From positions 35,959,204 through 36,023,203 of the forward strand of contig OX381710.1 of NCBI GenBank assembly GCA_947462335.1: a DNA stretch of 64,000 nt. Reading direction: 5' to 3'. This document shows, one piece after another, positions 42,781 through 54,700 of this stretch (position 1 is its first letter; each line of letters opens with the position of its first letter). The position numbers and the translations under genes are program-made. This DNA is from Harmothoe impar (taxonomy: Eukaryota > Annelida > Polychaeta > Phyllodocida > Polynoidae). Under the pieces are notes generated by a model. The model did no database searches. It saw only the letters and a program-made list of their open reading frames with translations, and was not told the DNA's origin.

Positions 42781-43419
42781 GGCAGCGCGACGCCCCGCAA
42801 GCTTCAGTATCCCATACTCTAAGCTAGAAGACAGACGTGTCTTGGGGTGCTCTACAGATTTAGTATCTCTATACTAGACTGTAATACTCATGTTGATAGC
42901 TGGTATCTCTATACCTCTATGTATGTCATACCTGTATTAGTTTAGCTAATAGCACAGCTATTGTGGATATCCTTATATCCAGAGATAGCCACTACTTATG
43001 TCTTAATGTTAATAGTTCTCAGGGTTATTGAGAGCTCACTATTATAAGATAAGGGTATCACCATACCTCCTAGCATTCAAGGTTCCGGGTATCTTCATAC
43101 CTTTATGTGTTCGGTCTTGAAGACCCTATATCCATACCCGTTCATAACTCCCTCTAGTTAGGAGTTCCGGGTATCACTATACCCCGGTAGTCGAGGGCTG
43201 ATATCTTATATCAGTCCCTCTGTTGTATATCTTCAGCTATTATTGTTAGGTGTTACCAGTAAGGCCTCATGCCCCGATGCTCCATGCGCCTCTCTTTTGT
43301 CACTAGAACCTAAGTCACTTGAATACAAAACCGGTTTCTTACAACTGCAAAGTACCTGTGTTGTTGACTCTCTTCTCCTCGGAATCAGCGACCCCCATAC
43401 ATCCATCTCCCCGTTACAT

Positions 43420-43432
43420 TGGTGACAGCCGG
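43420..43432 (+). other. E2 primer binding site
   Basis: TGGTGACAGCCGG begins one base after the LTR end, with the TGG expected opposite tRNA CCA. The primer tRNA appears to differ from that of E1 (TGGTGCCGTGACC). Identity not assigned. Confidence 0.65.
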
Positions 43433-43465
43433 TGCTTTCAACGGAAAAGCTCCACGCCCGGGGTC

Positions 43466-45724
43466 ATGGATGGCTATCAAAGATCGGGGGATCTGACCGA
43501 TGGGGAGAGAGCCACACTTTCCGCAGGGGTAAGAAACAACCTCATCCAAGTGGCGGATGAGGAAATCAGCTTCCGGGTCGGTCTGACCGCTGACCTCCAA
43601 CCGCGGTTGGGGGTTACGGCACCCGGCCCGGGGGCCCCGCCTGGCTTTCCCCCCCTTGGGGAAGGACCTCCCCGCACCACTCCGGGAGCCACGGCTCTAA
43701 CGGCTAGCTCCCATAGCTCGGATGCCAGGTGGCACCGATGGCTAGAGGAGCATAGGGCTGCTGAGGTGGAGAAAACACTTCAGGCAGCCCGCCGGCAGGT
43801 CCTTCAGGAGGAGGAACGCAGCCGGGCGGTTACAGAAAGGGAGGAGTTAGAAGAAGAGATGAAGAACCGACTCGCATTGGGCGCACAGCAGGGGAAGCCC
43901 CCGCAGAGGGGGGAGCCACAAGAGGTCCGCATGGGGAGTCCATGGCGGACGGTAGGGAGTCGGGAAATAAGAACCCCTAGAGTGGAGGGGGGATCAAGGA
44001 GGGAGGAAGCCGCCTCTCACCCCTCTCGGTCAGAAAACGCCACGGGGGTGGGACGCCCGCCCATAGGCACACGACCTCCAAGCTCCACCCATAGGGTGAG
44101 CGGGGAAGTCCCCGCGCGGGCCAACAGTAGGGGCCCTACTCCGGCTGGCGGGCCGAGTGGGGGGGCCAGGGAGGGGTCGGGAAGAAGTTCATCGCTCTCG
44201 GGAGCAGCTTCATTCCGCCCCATTCCGGGATCAATTCCGGTAGAGTCCCGTCCCTCTACGCCAGCGGAGAGCCGACCGCCCAGTAGGGCGGCAGCTACCC
44301 CAGTAGGGAGCCGCCCCTCTAGCAGACCGGGCCACCCCCTTTCCCTACGGGAGATAGAGGAGGACGCTCGCCACTTCCAGGCCCCCAGCTGGACGCCCCT
44401 CAGTAGTAGGTCATCCAGTGTGGCCCTGCCGGCAGTGGAAGCTGGCTACTATCTTCCTTGGGGCTATCAGTATACCCCCTTTCCCCCCCCTCCAGGGGAA
44501 GGGGTAGTTCGCTCCTCCACGCCACGGGCGGCGCACAGGGACGATTACCCCCCGCCGCCAACATATCGTCCCTCCCCCGGACCAGGAGCCGGGGCCATGC
44601 AGGTATACCGGGGCCCGCCTACGAGGGGTGGGGGTGACCAAATTCCGTCCTACGGGCAGTGGCCAGAAACAACCTATGACGCTGCAAGGATGCCGGCGCT
44701 CCCGTGGCCGCAGGCTGTAGCACCACAAATGCTACCCCCTGTCGCAGCTGGGTCGCCTATGGTACCCCCCACACCCCCTGCGGTACCCACTCCAGCACCC
44801 GGGTGCACCCCCGCCTCACAGTGGATGGGGTCACACCCCCAAGATTTTGGGGCGGGTGATCGGGTAACCAAGCCCGTCTTTGCTCCGGATAAATATGACG
44901 GATCAGGTTTCCTGGGTGAATATCTGGCCCACTTCGATATGTGTAGGTGCGCCAATGGGTGGACCAATGCGCAAGCTGGCCTCTTTCTGGGGCTTAGCCT
45001 CACGGGGAAGGCCCGCCGGTTGCTAACCGGCCGGGAGACAGCTACTGGAGAGGGCTATCTGCGGCTGCGCGCCGCCCTTGTGGCCCGATTCCAGCCGACA
45101 AACCAGTCCTCCATGTATAAGGCACTCCTCCGAGCCAAAGAGCGGGGTAAGGGTGACTGCCTCCAATCCCACGCGGAGGACGTCGAGAGGCTGACCCGAT
45201 TGGCCTATCCTCACGCCGACGTCAATACAATTGACGTGATGGCCAAGGATAGATTCATCGACTCCCTCAAGGATGCGCAATTGCAGCAATGGGTTCACCA
45301 AGGGAAGGCCGAGACGCTGGTGGAGGCTGTACAATCGGCCTTACACGCAGAGGCCTGCCTCCGTCCCCATGGTAAGGTAGAGACGGCTAGGGCCGTTAAC
45401 TCTACCGTGGCGGAGGTGATGGAGGCTATGCGAGAGGACCGCAAGAAGGACCGGGCAGAAGGGAAGGCCGAAATTGAGGCGCTGCGACAGGCCATTGCCG
45501 CACAGACCGGGGCCGGCAAGGTGGGGAGGGGTATTCCTCGTCCCCCGGCTAGGGGACCCATCCGATGTTGGCACTGTGGCGCTGCTGGTCACATCCGGGA
45601 GAAATGCTCGGCATGGTTAGCACTGGTAAACAACGCCGAAACCAAAAACACCCCTGCGGTGGCTAGCGCCGCTCCGGTAGCAGCACCGATGCCCAAGCTC
45701 GCTGAGCCGGCATCGGAAAACTAG
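43466..45724 (+). CDS. gag: E2 Gag polyprotein
   Basis: This is the particle protein of E2, 752 codons from the first in-frame ATG at 43466. The frame is open further upstream into the LTR but without an ATG. The N-terminal ~450 residues are proline, arginine and serine-rich. A capsid-like region lies at about 470-660 (KYDGSGFLGEYLAHFD, LTGKARRLLTG), similar in layout to E1 Gag. A CCHC zinc knuckle (CWHCGAAGHIREKC) spans residues 701-714. The short tail ends ...GAA AAC TAG at the frameshift site. It is longer than usual for gypsy Gag and has no interruptions. Confidence 0.9.
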   Translation: MDGYQRSGDLTDGERATLSAGVRNNLIQVADEEISFRVGLTADLQPRLGVTAPGPGAPPGFPPLGEGPPRTTPGATALTASSHSSDARWHRWLEEHRAAEVEKTLQAARRQVLQEEERSRAVTEREELEEEMKNRLALGAQQGKPPQRGEPQEVRMGSPWRTVGSREIRTPRVEGGSRREEAASHPSRSENATGVGRPPIGTRPPSSTHRVSGEVPARANSRGPTPAGGPSGGAREGSGRSSSLSGAASFRPIPGSIPVESRPSTPAESRPPSRAAATPVGSRPSSRPGHPLSLREIEEDARHFQAPSWTPLSSRSSSVALPAVEAGYYLPWGYQYTPFPPPPGEGVVRSSTPRAAHRDDYPPPPTYRPSPGPGAGAMQVYRGPPTRGGGDQIPSYGQWPETTYDAARMPALPWPQAVAPQMLPPVAAGSPMVPPTPPAVPTPAPGCTPASQWMGSHPQDFGAGDRVTKPVFAPDKYDGSGFLGEYLAHFDMCRCANGWTNAQAGLFLGLSLTGKARRLLTGRETATGEGYLRLRAALVARFQPTNQSSMYKALLRAKERGKGDCLQSHAEDVERLTRLAYPHADVNTIDVMAKDRFIDSLKDAQLQQWVHQGKAETLVEAVQSALHAEACLRPHGKVETARAVNSTVAEVMEAMREDRKKDRAEGKAEIEALRQAIAAQTGAGKVGRGIPRPPARGPIRCWHCGAAGHIREKCSAWLALVNNAETKNTPAVASAAPVAAPMPKLAEPASEN

Positions 45725-45757
45725 AACCGACCCTAGCTAGCAGCCCAGCTAGGGTCG
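45715..45757 (+). promoter_or_regulatory. E2 gag-pol -1 frameshift signal
   Basis: GGAAAAC (45715-45721) abuts the gag stop TAG. A 6-nt spacer leads to a perfect 11-bp stem, CGACCCTAGCT (45728-45738) with AGCTAGGGTCG (45747-45757), and an 8-nt loop. Pol is in the -1 frame and open from 45706. This is textbook spacing for programmed -1 frameshifting, although the heptamer itself is non-canonical. Confidence 0.8.
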
Positions 45758-48700
45758 AGAAGAAGGAGGCGGTGGGTCTTTTCTCTCCGGTAGAGGTTAT
45801 TGGTCGGCTGGAGCGGGGCGGCTCCGGACTGCTGGTAGAGGGGAGGATGTGGGGACTGGCCTTGGAGTGCTTGGTGGACACTGGGGCGACAGTAAACATC
45901 CTTTCCCTCGCCTGGTGGAGGGCCAATGGAGAGAAGGGGGAGATCCACCCGTCCAGGCAGACGGTATACTCGGTCGAAGGCCGGCCGTTGGACCTGTACG
46001 GGCGGGTGTGGGGGGAGGTCCGTCTGGGAGGCCGCAGCTGGTCCGTGGAATTCCAGATAACCGACACCACAACCGACGCCATACTGGGGTCCCAATTTTT
46101 AAGGGACAGTCAATTTATGGTAGATTTGGCAGGGGAGCGTATTCTGCGGCCAGGGGTGAGAGAGGAGGTCGAGAATCCGATGGTTTGTAGAGTTATAACT
46201 AGGGAGACAACAGTTATCCCCGCGGGACAGGAGGTGTTGGTGGACGCCGTCCTTGTGGGCGATTGGGGTGAGGAATCGGAGGCTCTCTTGGAGGGCCTCC
46301 CCGAAGTGGAAGCAAAGAGGGGTATACTGGTTGGGCGCAGCCTAGTAGACACTCGCTTCTCCAAGACCATGGTCCGGGTTTTTAATCCAGGGCAGGGGGA
46401 CTCAACGGTCTATCAGAATATGGCCATTGCTACCGTGGAACCCGTAGGCTCCGTGCACGAGGAGGTGTACGATTCGGGGTCCCCTCAATACTGTCGAAGG
46501 GCAACCGGGGGTCCGCCCGAGACAGCAAAAGAGGAGGAGGATGCTGTAATGGCCACCTTACTGGAGGGGGCTGAGACAGGAACGGAGGTGCCGCTGGAGG
46601 CCCTGCTCCGCGCCAACCGCAACGCATTCCAGATGCGGCCGGGCGACATGGGCCGGGCGAATATGGTGCAACACCACATTAAAACCGGAAATCACCCCCC
46701 AGTGAAACAGGCACCCCGGCGGCTGGCGCCCCATAGGAGGGCGGTAGTCGACGAGGAAGTCGATAAGATGTTGGAAACCGGTGTCATAGAACCTGCCGGC
46801 GGTCCATGGGCAGCTCCCGTGGTGCTAGTAAAGAAAAAGGATGGCACCATGAGGTTTTGCGTGGACTACCGGCGGCTTAATGGCATAACAACTAAAGATG
46901 CCTACCCACTGCCGAGGATAGATGACTCGCTTGATACGCTGGCGGGGTCAGTTTGGTTCAGCACCATGGACCTCGTCAGTGGATACTGGCAGGTGGCCAT
47001 GGCGCCCGAGGACCGCGAGAAGACGGCCTTCTCGACACACCGGGGGCTATACCAGTTCACAGTCATGCCATTTGGCCTGTGTAACGCCCCCGGCACGTTC
47101 GAGAGGTTGATGGAGGTAGCTATGCGGGGGCTCCAGTGGACCTCCTGCTTAGTCTACCTCGACGACATCGTAGTCTTCTCGCGGGACTTCGAAAGTCACC
47201 TCGAGCGCCTGGGAGAGGTACTGCAGCGGCTGCAAGTCGCCGGGCTGAAGGTAAAACCCTCCAAGTGCCACCTGGCTAGGAAGCGGGTCGCCTTCCTCGG
47301 CCACGTGGTAAGTAAGGACGGCATTTCCACTGACCCAGCCAAGATCGAGGCCGTCCGCGACTGGCCTACACCCGAGTCCCTAACCGAAGTTCGCAGCTTC
47401 GTCGGACTCGCCGGCTATTACCGGTCCTTCGTGGCTGACTTTTCCATTATCGCCAAACCCCTTACCAGGCTGGGCGAGAAGGGAAGGGTTTTCCGCTGGT
47501 CAGCCGAATGCCAGACTGCTTTTGACAAGCTAAAGGGCCTGCTCATAGAAGCCCCTATTCTGGTTTACCCCCAGGCGGAGGGCCAGGTAATACTGGACAC
47601 CGATGCCTCGGACAGGGGATTGGGGGCGGTCCTCTCACAGATGCAGGGCGGCGCGGAGAGGGTCCTGTCGTACGGCAGTAGGACGCTCGGTAGAGCCGAG
47701 CGTAATTATTGCGTCACCAGGAGAGAGTTGCTGGCCGTAATCTTCGGCCTGAAGAAGTTCAGGCACTATCTCCTGGGGCGCAACGTACTCATACGTACCG
47801 ACCACGCCGCCCTCAAGTGGGTTACAGCTTTCAAAGAGCCAGAAGGTCAGGTGGCCCGCTGGCTGCAAAGATTGGACACCTACGACTACACCATCCAACA
47901 CCGCCCGGGTAAGTTGCATGGCAACGCCGACGGCCTCTCGCGGGCCCCGTGCCGGCAGTGCGGGCGTTGCGACCCGGGGCCCGTGGAAGAGGCTGCACCA
48001 GCGTCCGTGCGGGCCATAACCCGCAATGGCGCCACGGACCCGGGAGTGGTGCAGGAGGTAAGGCAGTCCTGGATAGTAGACCAGAAGGCAGACCAAGTGG
48101 TAGGAATAGCCTATAGCTGGGTGGTGGATGGACGCGAACCGTCTGAGGAAGAGATGGCAGGGGCAGGCTACGCTCTGAAGAGCCTGGCCAGCCAGCTGCC
48201 TCGGCTAGAGTTCAGGGAGGGGTTACTTGGCAGATGGTACTTCCTCCCCGGTTGCCCACGAGTCTTCCAGGTGGTGGTACCCGAGAAACGAAAGCGCGAG
48301 GCCTGGGAAGCTAGCCATGGCGGGGGCCTGGCTGGTCACTTCGGACGTGACCGCACCCTCCGTAAGGTAATGGAGCGCTGGTACTGGCCCGAGTTTAGGA
48401 GGGAGGTCACCTACTGGACTGCTACGTGCCCTAGGTGCCTAGAGCGGAAACCGGCACCTCACCCCACAAGAGCGAAGATGGGCCATATCCCGGTGACCCT
48501 TCCGATGGACCGGGTGGCTCTGGATGTAATGGGCCCGCTACCATGCACCCCCCGCGAGAAGAAGTACATCCTCATTATAATGGATTACTTCACCAAGTGG
48601 GGGGAAGCAGTGGCGCTGGAGAATCAGACGGCTGAGACGGTGGCCAGAGCCTTGGTAGAGGCCATGGTATGCCGTTTCGGTTGTCCGGCCACGCTACACT

Positions 48701-51700
48701 CAGATCAGGGTCGCAACTTTCAGTCGGCCCTTTTCAGAGAGGTGGTGAAGATACTAGGGGTGGACCAGACCCGCACGTGTGCCTTCCGGCCCCAGTCCGA
48801 CGGCATGGTCGAAAGGTCCAATAGGACCATTGAGGCCCTGCTGTCGGCAGTGGTGGATGACGATCAGACTAACTGGGACGAACAGCTGCCCCTGGTAATG
48901 GGAGCCTACCGTTCGTCCGTTCACTCCACCACTGGTCAAACTCCCAATGCCATGATGCTGGGCCGGGAGACTAGTCCGCCCTTGGCCCTGGTCTACCCAC
49001 AAGAAGACGAAAGAGTGGGTGAAGGGGCTGCCGGCTATGTAGCCGCGTTGCAGCGGAATATGGCCACGGCCCATGCACACGCCCGCAAACAAATAGGCAC
49101 CTCAGTACTCCGCCAAACCAGGAACCACGACGCCGGGGCAGCGTCTAAGCCGCTGTCAGTGGGGACGGTAGTCTATTACCACCATCCCCTACGAAAGAAG
49201 GGCAAGTCCCCTAAGCTGCAGCGGCTGTGGACCGGACCGTGGAGAATAGAAGAGAAGATCGGCACGGTGGTGTATCTAATAAAGAAAGACCGAAAAACGC
49301 GAATCGCTCATTTTAACCACCTGAAGCCAGTTCCGCAGGAGGCGGAGGGGGAGTTGCCCCCCGGAAGAGTACGGTGTATCCAGACAAGAAACCAAAAGGC
49401 GCCGGGGGTTACCGATAAGTCGTCGGAAGTGCAGGAGAGGGTCACCAAAGTGCACCAGAAGTGCACCAAAGTGCACCAGATGGTCACCAAAGTGCACCAG
49501 ATGGTCACCAAAGGGCACCAGAGGGTCACCAAAGTGCACCAGATGGTCACCAAAGTGCACAAGAGGGTCACCAAAGTGCACCAGAAGTGCACCAAAGTGC
49601 ACCAGAGGGTCACCAAAGTGCACCAGATGGTCACCAAAGTGCACCAGATTTTCACCAAAGTGCACCAGATGGTCACCAGAGCGCACCAGATGGTCACCAA
49701 AGTGCACCAGAGGGTCACAAAAGTGCACCAGAGGGTCACCAAAGTGCACCAGAGGGTCACCAAAGTGCACCAGAGGGTCACCAAAGTGCACCAGATGGTC
49801 ACCAAAGTGCACCAGAGGGTCACCAAAGTGCACCAGATGGTCACCAAAGTGCACCAGAGGGTCACCAAAGTGCACCAGAAGTGCACCAAAGGGCACCAGA
49901 AGTGCACCAAAGTGCACCAGATAGTCACCAAAGTGCACCAGATGGTCACCAAAGTGCACCAGATGGTCACCAAAGTGCACCAGAGGGTCACCAAAGTGCA
50001 CCAGATGGTCACCAAAGTGCACCAGAGGGTCACCAAAGTGCACCAGACGGTCACCAAAGTGCACCAGAGGGTCACCAAAGTGCACCAGAGGGTCACCAAA
50101 GTGCACCAGAAGTGCACCAAAGTGCACCAGAAGTGCACCAAAGTGCACCAGAGGTGCACCAAAGTGCACCAGAAGTGCACCAGAGTGCACCAGAAGGGCA
50201 CCAGAGTGCACCAGGGGTGCACCAGAGTGCACCAGAAGTGCACCAAAGTGCACCAGAAGTGCACCAAAGTGCACCAGAAGTGCACCAAAGTGCACCAGAT
50301 GGTCACCAAAGTGCACCAGATGGTCACCAAAGTGCGCCAGAAGTGCACCAAAGTGCACCGGAAGTGCACCAAAGTGCACCGGAAGTGCACCAAAGTGCAC
50401 CAGAAGTGCACCAAAGTGCACCAGAGGGTCACCAAAGTGCACCAGAGGGTCACCAAAGTGCACCAGAGGGTCACCAAAGTGCACCAGAGGGTCACCAAAG
50501 TGCACCAGAGGGTCACCAAAGTGCACCAGAGGGTCACCAAAGTGCACCAGAGGGTCACCAAAGTGCACCAGATGGTCACCAAAGGGCACCAGAGGGTCAC
50601 CAAAGTGCACCAGAGGGTCACCAAAGTGCACCAGAAGTGCACCAAAGTGCACCAGAAGTGCACCAAAGTGCACCAGATGGTCACCAAAGTGCACCAGATG
50701 GTCACCAAAGTGCACCAGATGGTCACCAAAGTGCACCAGAGGGTCACCAAAGTGCACCAGAGGGTCACCAAAGTGCACCAGAGGGTCACCAAAGTGCACC
50801 AGAGGGTCACCAAAGTGCACCAGAGGGTGACCAAAGTGCACCAGAGGGTGACCAAAGTGCACCAGAGGGTCACCAAAGTGCACCAGAGGGTCACCAAAGT
50901 GCACCAGAGGGTCACCAAAGTGCACCAGATGGTGACCAAAGTGCACCAGAGGGTCACCAAAGTGCACCAGAGGGTGACCAAAGTGCACCAGAAGTGCACC
51001 AAAGTGCACCAGATGGTCACCAAAGTGCACCAGATGGTCACCAAAGTGCACCAGAAGTGCACCAAAGTGCACCGGAAGTGCACCAAAGGGCACCAGAAGT
51101 GCACCAAAGTGCACCAGAAGTGCACCAAAGTGCACCAGAGGGTCACCAAAGTGCACCAGAGGGTCACCAAAGTGCACCAGATGGTCACCAAAGTGCACCA
51201 GAGGGTCACCAAAGTGCACCAGAGGGTCACCAAAGTGCACCAGAGGGTCACCAAAGTGCACCAGAGGGTCACCAAAGTGCACCAGAGGGTCACCAAAGTG
51301 CACCAGAGGGTCACCAAAGTGCACCAGAGGGTCACCAAAGTGCACCAGATGGTCACCAAAGTGCACCAGATGGTCACCAAAGTGCACCAGAGGGTCACCA
51401 AAGTGCACCAGAAGTGCACCAAAGTGCACCAGAGGGTCACCAAAGTGCACCAGAGGGTCACCAAAGTGCACCAGAAGTGCACCAAAGTGCACCGGAAGTG
51501 CACCAAAGTGCACCAGAAGTGCACCAAAGTGCACCAGAAGTGCACCAAAGTGCACCAGAATTGCACCAGAGTGCACCAGAAGTGCACCAGAGTGCACCAG
51601 GGGTGCACCAGAGTGCACCAGAAGTGCACCAAAGTGCACCAGAAGTGCACCAAAGTGCACCAGAAGTGCACCAAAGTGCACCAGATGGTCACCAAAGTGC

Positions 51701-54700
51701 ACCAGAGGGTCACCAAAGGGCACCAGAGGGTCACAAAAGTGCACCAGAAGTGCACCAAAGTGCACCAGAAGTGCACCAAAGTGCACCAGAAGTGCACCAA
51801 AGTGCACCAGAGGGTCACCAAAGTGCACCAGATGGTCACCAAAGTGCACCAGAGGGTGGGAAATGCAGCCAGCGGGCCCGGCCCGGCGAGGAGGGACGCC
51901 CTCGGGCAGTTTCCCTTCCCACAAGGCACTGCGGCACTCTTCCTCCAGCAGTTAGCGTTCGCGGTCAGAAGAGATAAAGAGCTCAGTAAAATGGGTAGAG
52001 ACCGGAGGAAGGTTAAGAAGGTAGGGGAGAAAAAGGTACCAGCAGCAGGGGAAAGGCTAGGGAGTCCACTGCTGGCCGTGGATCCTCAAAGAACCGGCGA
52101 TAAAAGGAAAGGGGACCACCAAACGACCGACAGCCGACCTAAGGAACCGCGGAGGGAGGGCGCCCACCACCGGGAAGGGCCGCCCCGCGAGGGAGAGCGG
52201 CCGCCCCGCGAGGGAGAAGAGCCGGTCTCGCGAGATCTCACCGCCCCGCGAGATGTCAACAAAGCGGCCATAGCTAAGCCCCGCGAGCTGGCAGAGCCCC
52301 GCAAACTGGCAGAACCCCGGGAGTTGGCACAGTCCTCAGCAAAGTTGCCCCGCGAGCTGGCAGCGGAGGATAGAAAGAGGGACAGCCACTCCCCTCACCG
52401 CTACCGACCAAGGGAGGCCGACAACCGCCAAGGACCGCCCCGCGAGGGAGAGGAGCTGCCCCGCAAGGGAGAGGAGCCGCCCCGCGAGGGAGGGCACCCG
52501 GTAGGTTGGAGGAGGCAAAGCCGGTCCCCGGAAAAGAGAGATAGCTACCGCCCGAGGGGGCGCTCCCCTAGGCAGAGGGGGGACCTAGTAACAATCGACC
52601 TAAGCTGGAAGGCCCCCCGGTGCCCCCACGGTATGGCCGAGGGGGAGGGCTTCCACTGCCCCCAGTGTCCGAAGACATACACCCGGTCTTCAGGATTGAA
52701 CAGGCACCTGAAGACTGCTCATGTGGCCAACCCCCTGGGCTGGTTGTGCCCCATGGAGGAGTGCCAGCCGCTCTTCACCCTTACAGCAGACAGGCCGGAG
52801 GAGATGGCCCGTCACCTCCTAGGCCTCAAACATCGGCATGATGGGGGTGCCCAACATCCCTGGGTACGGAAGGAGAACATGCCTGCCCCCTACCCCATCC
52901 CGAAGAGGTCTGGTAGAAGCCGCAGTGGGTCCCCGGCTACAGGGGGAGAGTCCCCAGCGACCTGCCGGACACACCTGGGCCCACCGGAGCAGGGCCACCT
53001 CCTCCCCAACACCCACCACCACACTCGGAAGCCTCCGCCTTCGGCAGCGGCCGGGGCGCCACAGCACCAGCACCTCGCCCTGGGAGACGATGGGCCTATG
53101 GTGGACTACCCGGTGCGAGAGCCGGCGGCCCAGCCCCCTCACAGCAAGCGGGCGAGACGGCTGACCGCTTCACCAGGAAAGGAGAGCGAGGCACAGGGGC
53201 CAGTGGACGGAGGTCCCCACTACAGGGAGTCATCCCTCGGACCCTCCCCCCAGATATCCCTGGGATATCCCTCCCCACAGGATAAGCGGGTAGTGGTGAG
53301 GGAGGGCGGGGCACCACCGCAAGCGGCCTCATACCGTGCCACCACGGCAGTGCTCCCGGCCCCGCGGATGAGCACGAGAGTTGCCGCCTCCCCCGCGCAG
53401 GCGCTCCCCCGAGCTCCCCTAGCTACCTCCCTCGGTGGGCGTCCGGTGGCCACCCCCCTGGGGACTCCCCCACCCCCGGACTTTGGTAGAACGGAGCTGG
53501 GGCACACCCTTATGCGGGGGTGGTTGAAGGAGGCCACCCACCCGAAAGAGGCCGCGGAACGCCTCGAGTGGGCTAGGCTAGGAGGGTATGTGCCGACTCC
53601 CCCTCCCACTCCCTCCGCTGCCCTCATACAGGAAGCGGCGCCCCAGTACGACGGGGAGGAGTCTCGCCTCGCCGACGGCGAGAGTCAGGAACAGCTAGAG
53701 CGGCAAGCTAGGCTGGAGAGGACGGCCGCCGATGTTTTGCTGGAGCTGACAGAGTCGGAGGTGGGATACGTCTCTCCGGCCCTGGCAACCGCCGGCGCCG
53801 AGGCGAGACCCCTGTCCCCACAAGCGATAGAGGAAGGCCTCCTCCACGGAGCGGTCCCCGGCGCCGCCACACAAGAGGCGGTGACAGTCGCTCGGGGAGA
53901 GCCACCCGCCGAACCGGCAACACCGTCCCTCTCGGGGGGACTGCCTACGCCGGTAATCTCGGAGAGGGCGATTACCATAAACATAGCCCCGGCCCTCATG
54001 GCCCGTTTCAAAGAGAACTTCGACGGTAACTCGAACCTCAGCCTCCGGACGGGTGACCTCCCGGTCCCCGGCTCGGGGGACCCGTGCGTGGTGCCGGCCA
54101 CCATGCACCTGCTACTGAAGGCATGGGATGGGGTCTGCCCCATGCAGCTCACCGTGGGGGGGGTTACGGCGGGCCTCCAGGTGGATCACCCAGTCGTCGG
54201 GGAGGACCCCCAAGAGCTGGCCAGCAGTGCCCCACGGCCACGCACCGCCGGAGCCACCGAAGAGCTGCCAGACAGCACCACCCCTGAGAGGCCACGCACT
54301 ACGGAGGCCACCGACCAGTCGCCGCCCGGACCTTTCGACCGAGAGGAATTGGCAGCACTGGCAAGCGTCCTGGGGCACGCGCCGCAACCAGTGCTTTCCC
54401 TCAGCGACGGGGAGTGTGGACCCCCCCTGCCACACCAGTGGCGGTCCCCGATGGTAACCGCCCGGAGGCAAGCAGCCCAGCAGGAGAGGTCGGAGCCACA
54501 CCAAGCGGGGGTTGCTGGTCCTTCACACGGTATAGGCCCCTCCGCCGCGACCCCCTCCTCCTTCCGCCGCACCCCCCCCAGTGCCGGGGGTACCAATAGG
54601 AGGAGCTTCGCACCACGCCCCGGCACCTCGGCACCCGCCCCCTCTACGGCGAGGTTGCCTCCCCGTGGGGGCGAGCCGGCCACGGCGCCGGAGGAGCCCC

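Larger units (their letters stand above)
42598..43418 (+). repeat. E2 5' LTR (821 bp)
   Basis: It begins TGTGGCGGCAGCG and ends CCCCGTTACA. The first 170 bp are very GC-rich with a roughly 50-bp unit (GGGGCCACGGGGCGGCGCCA core) repeated twice. TATATAG lies at 42774-42780. No AATAAA was found in the LTR. Confidence 0.95.

Noticed and set aside
42549..42877. Arg/Gly/Ala-rich frames at the start of each E2 LTR
   Set aside because: They arise from the GC-rich tandem units of the U3 region and occur identically in both LTRs on both strands.
49430..51857. CRISPR-like appearance of regular repeats
   Set aside because: Units are contiguous, with no unique spacers, lie within a coding frame of a retroelement, and the DNA is eukaryotic.
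49276..51977. Three further frames of over 830 codons across the heptad array, two of them on the minus strand
   Set aside because: They exist only because a 21-bp unit without stops repeats about 115 times. Their translations (LVHFGDP, WCTLVT and HQSAPEG types) end where the array ends, and the pol frame already uses this DNA.
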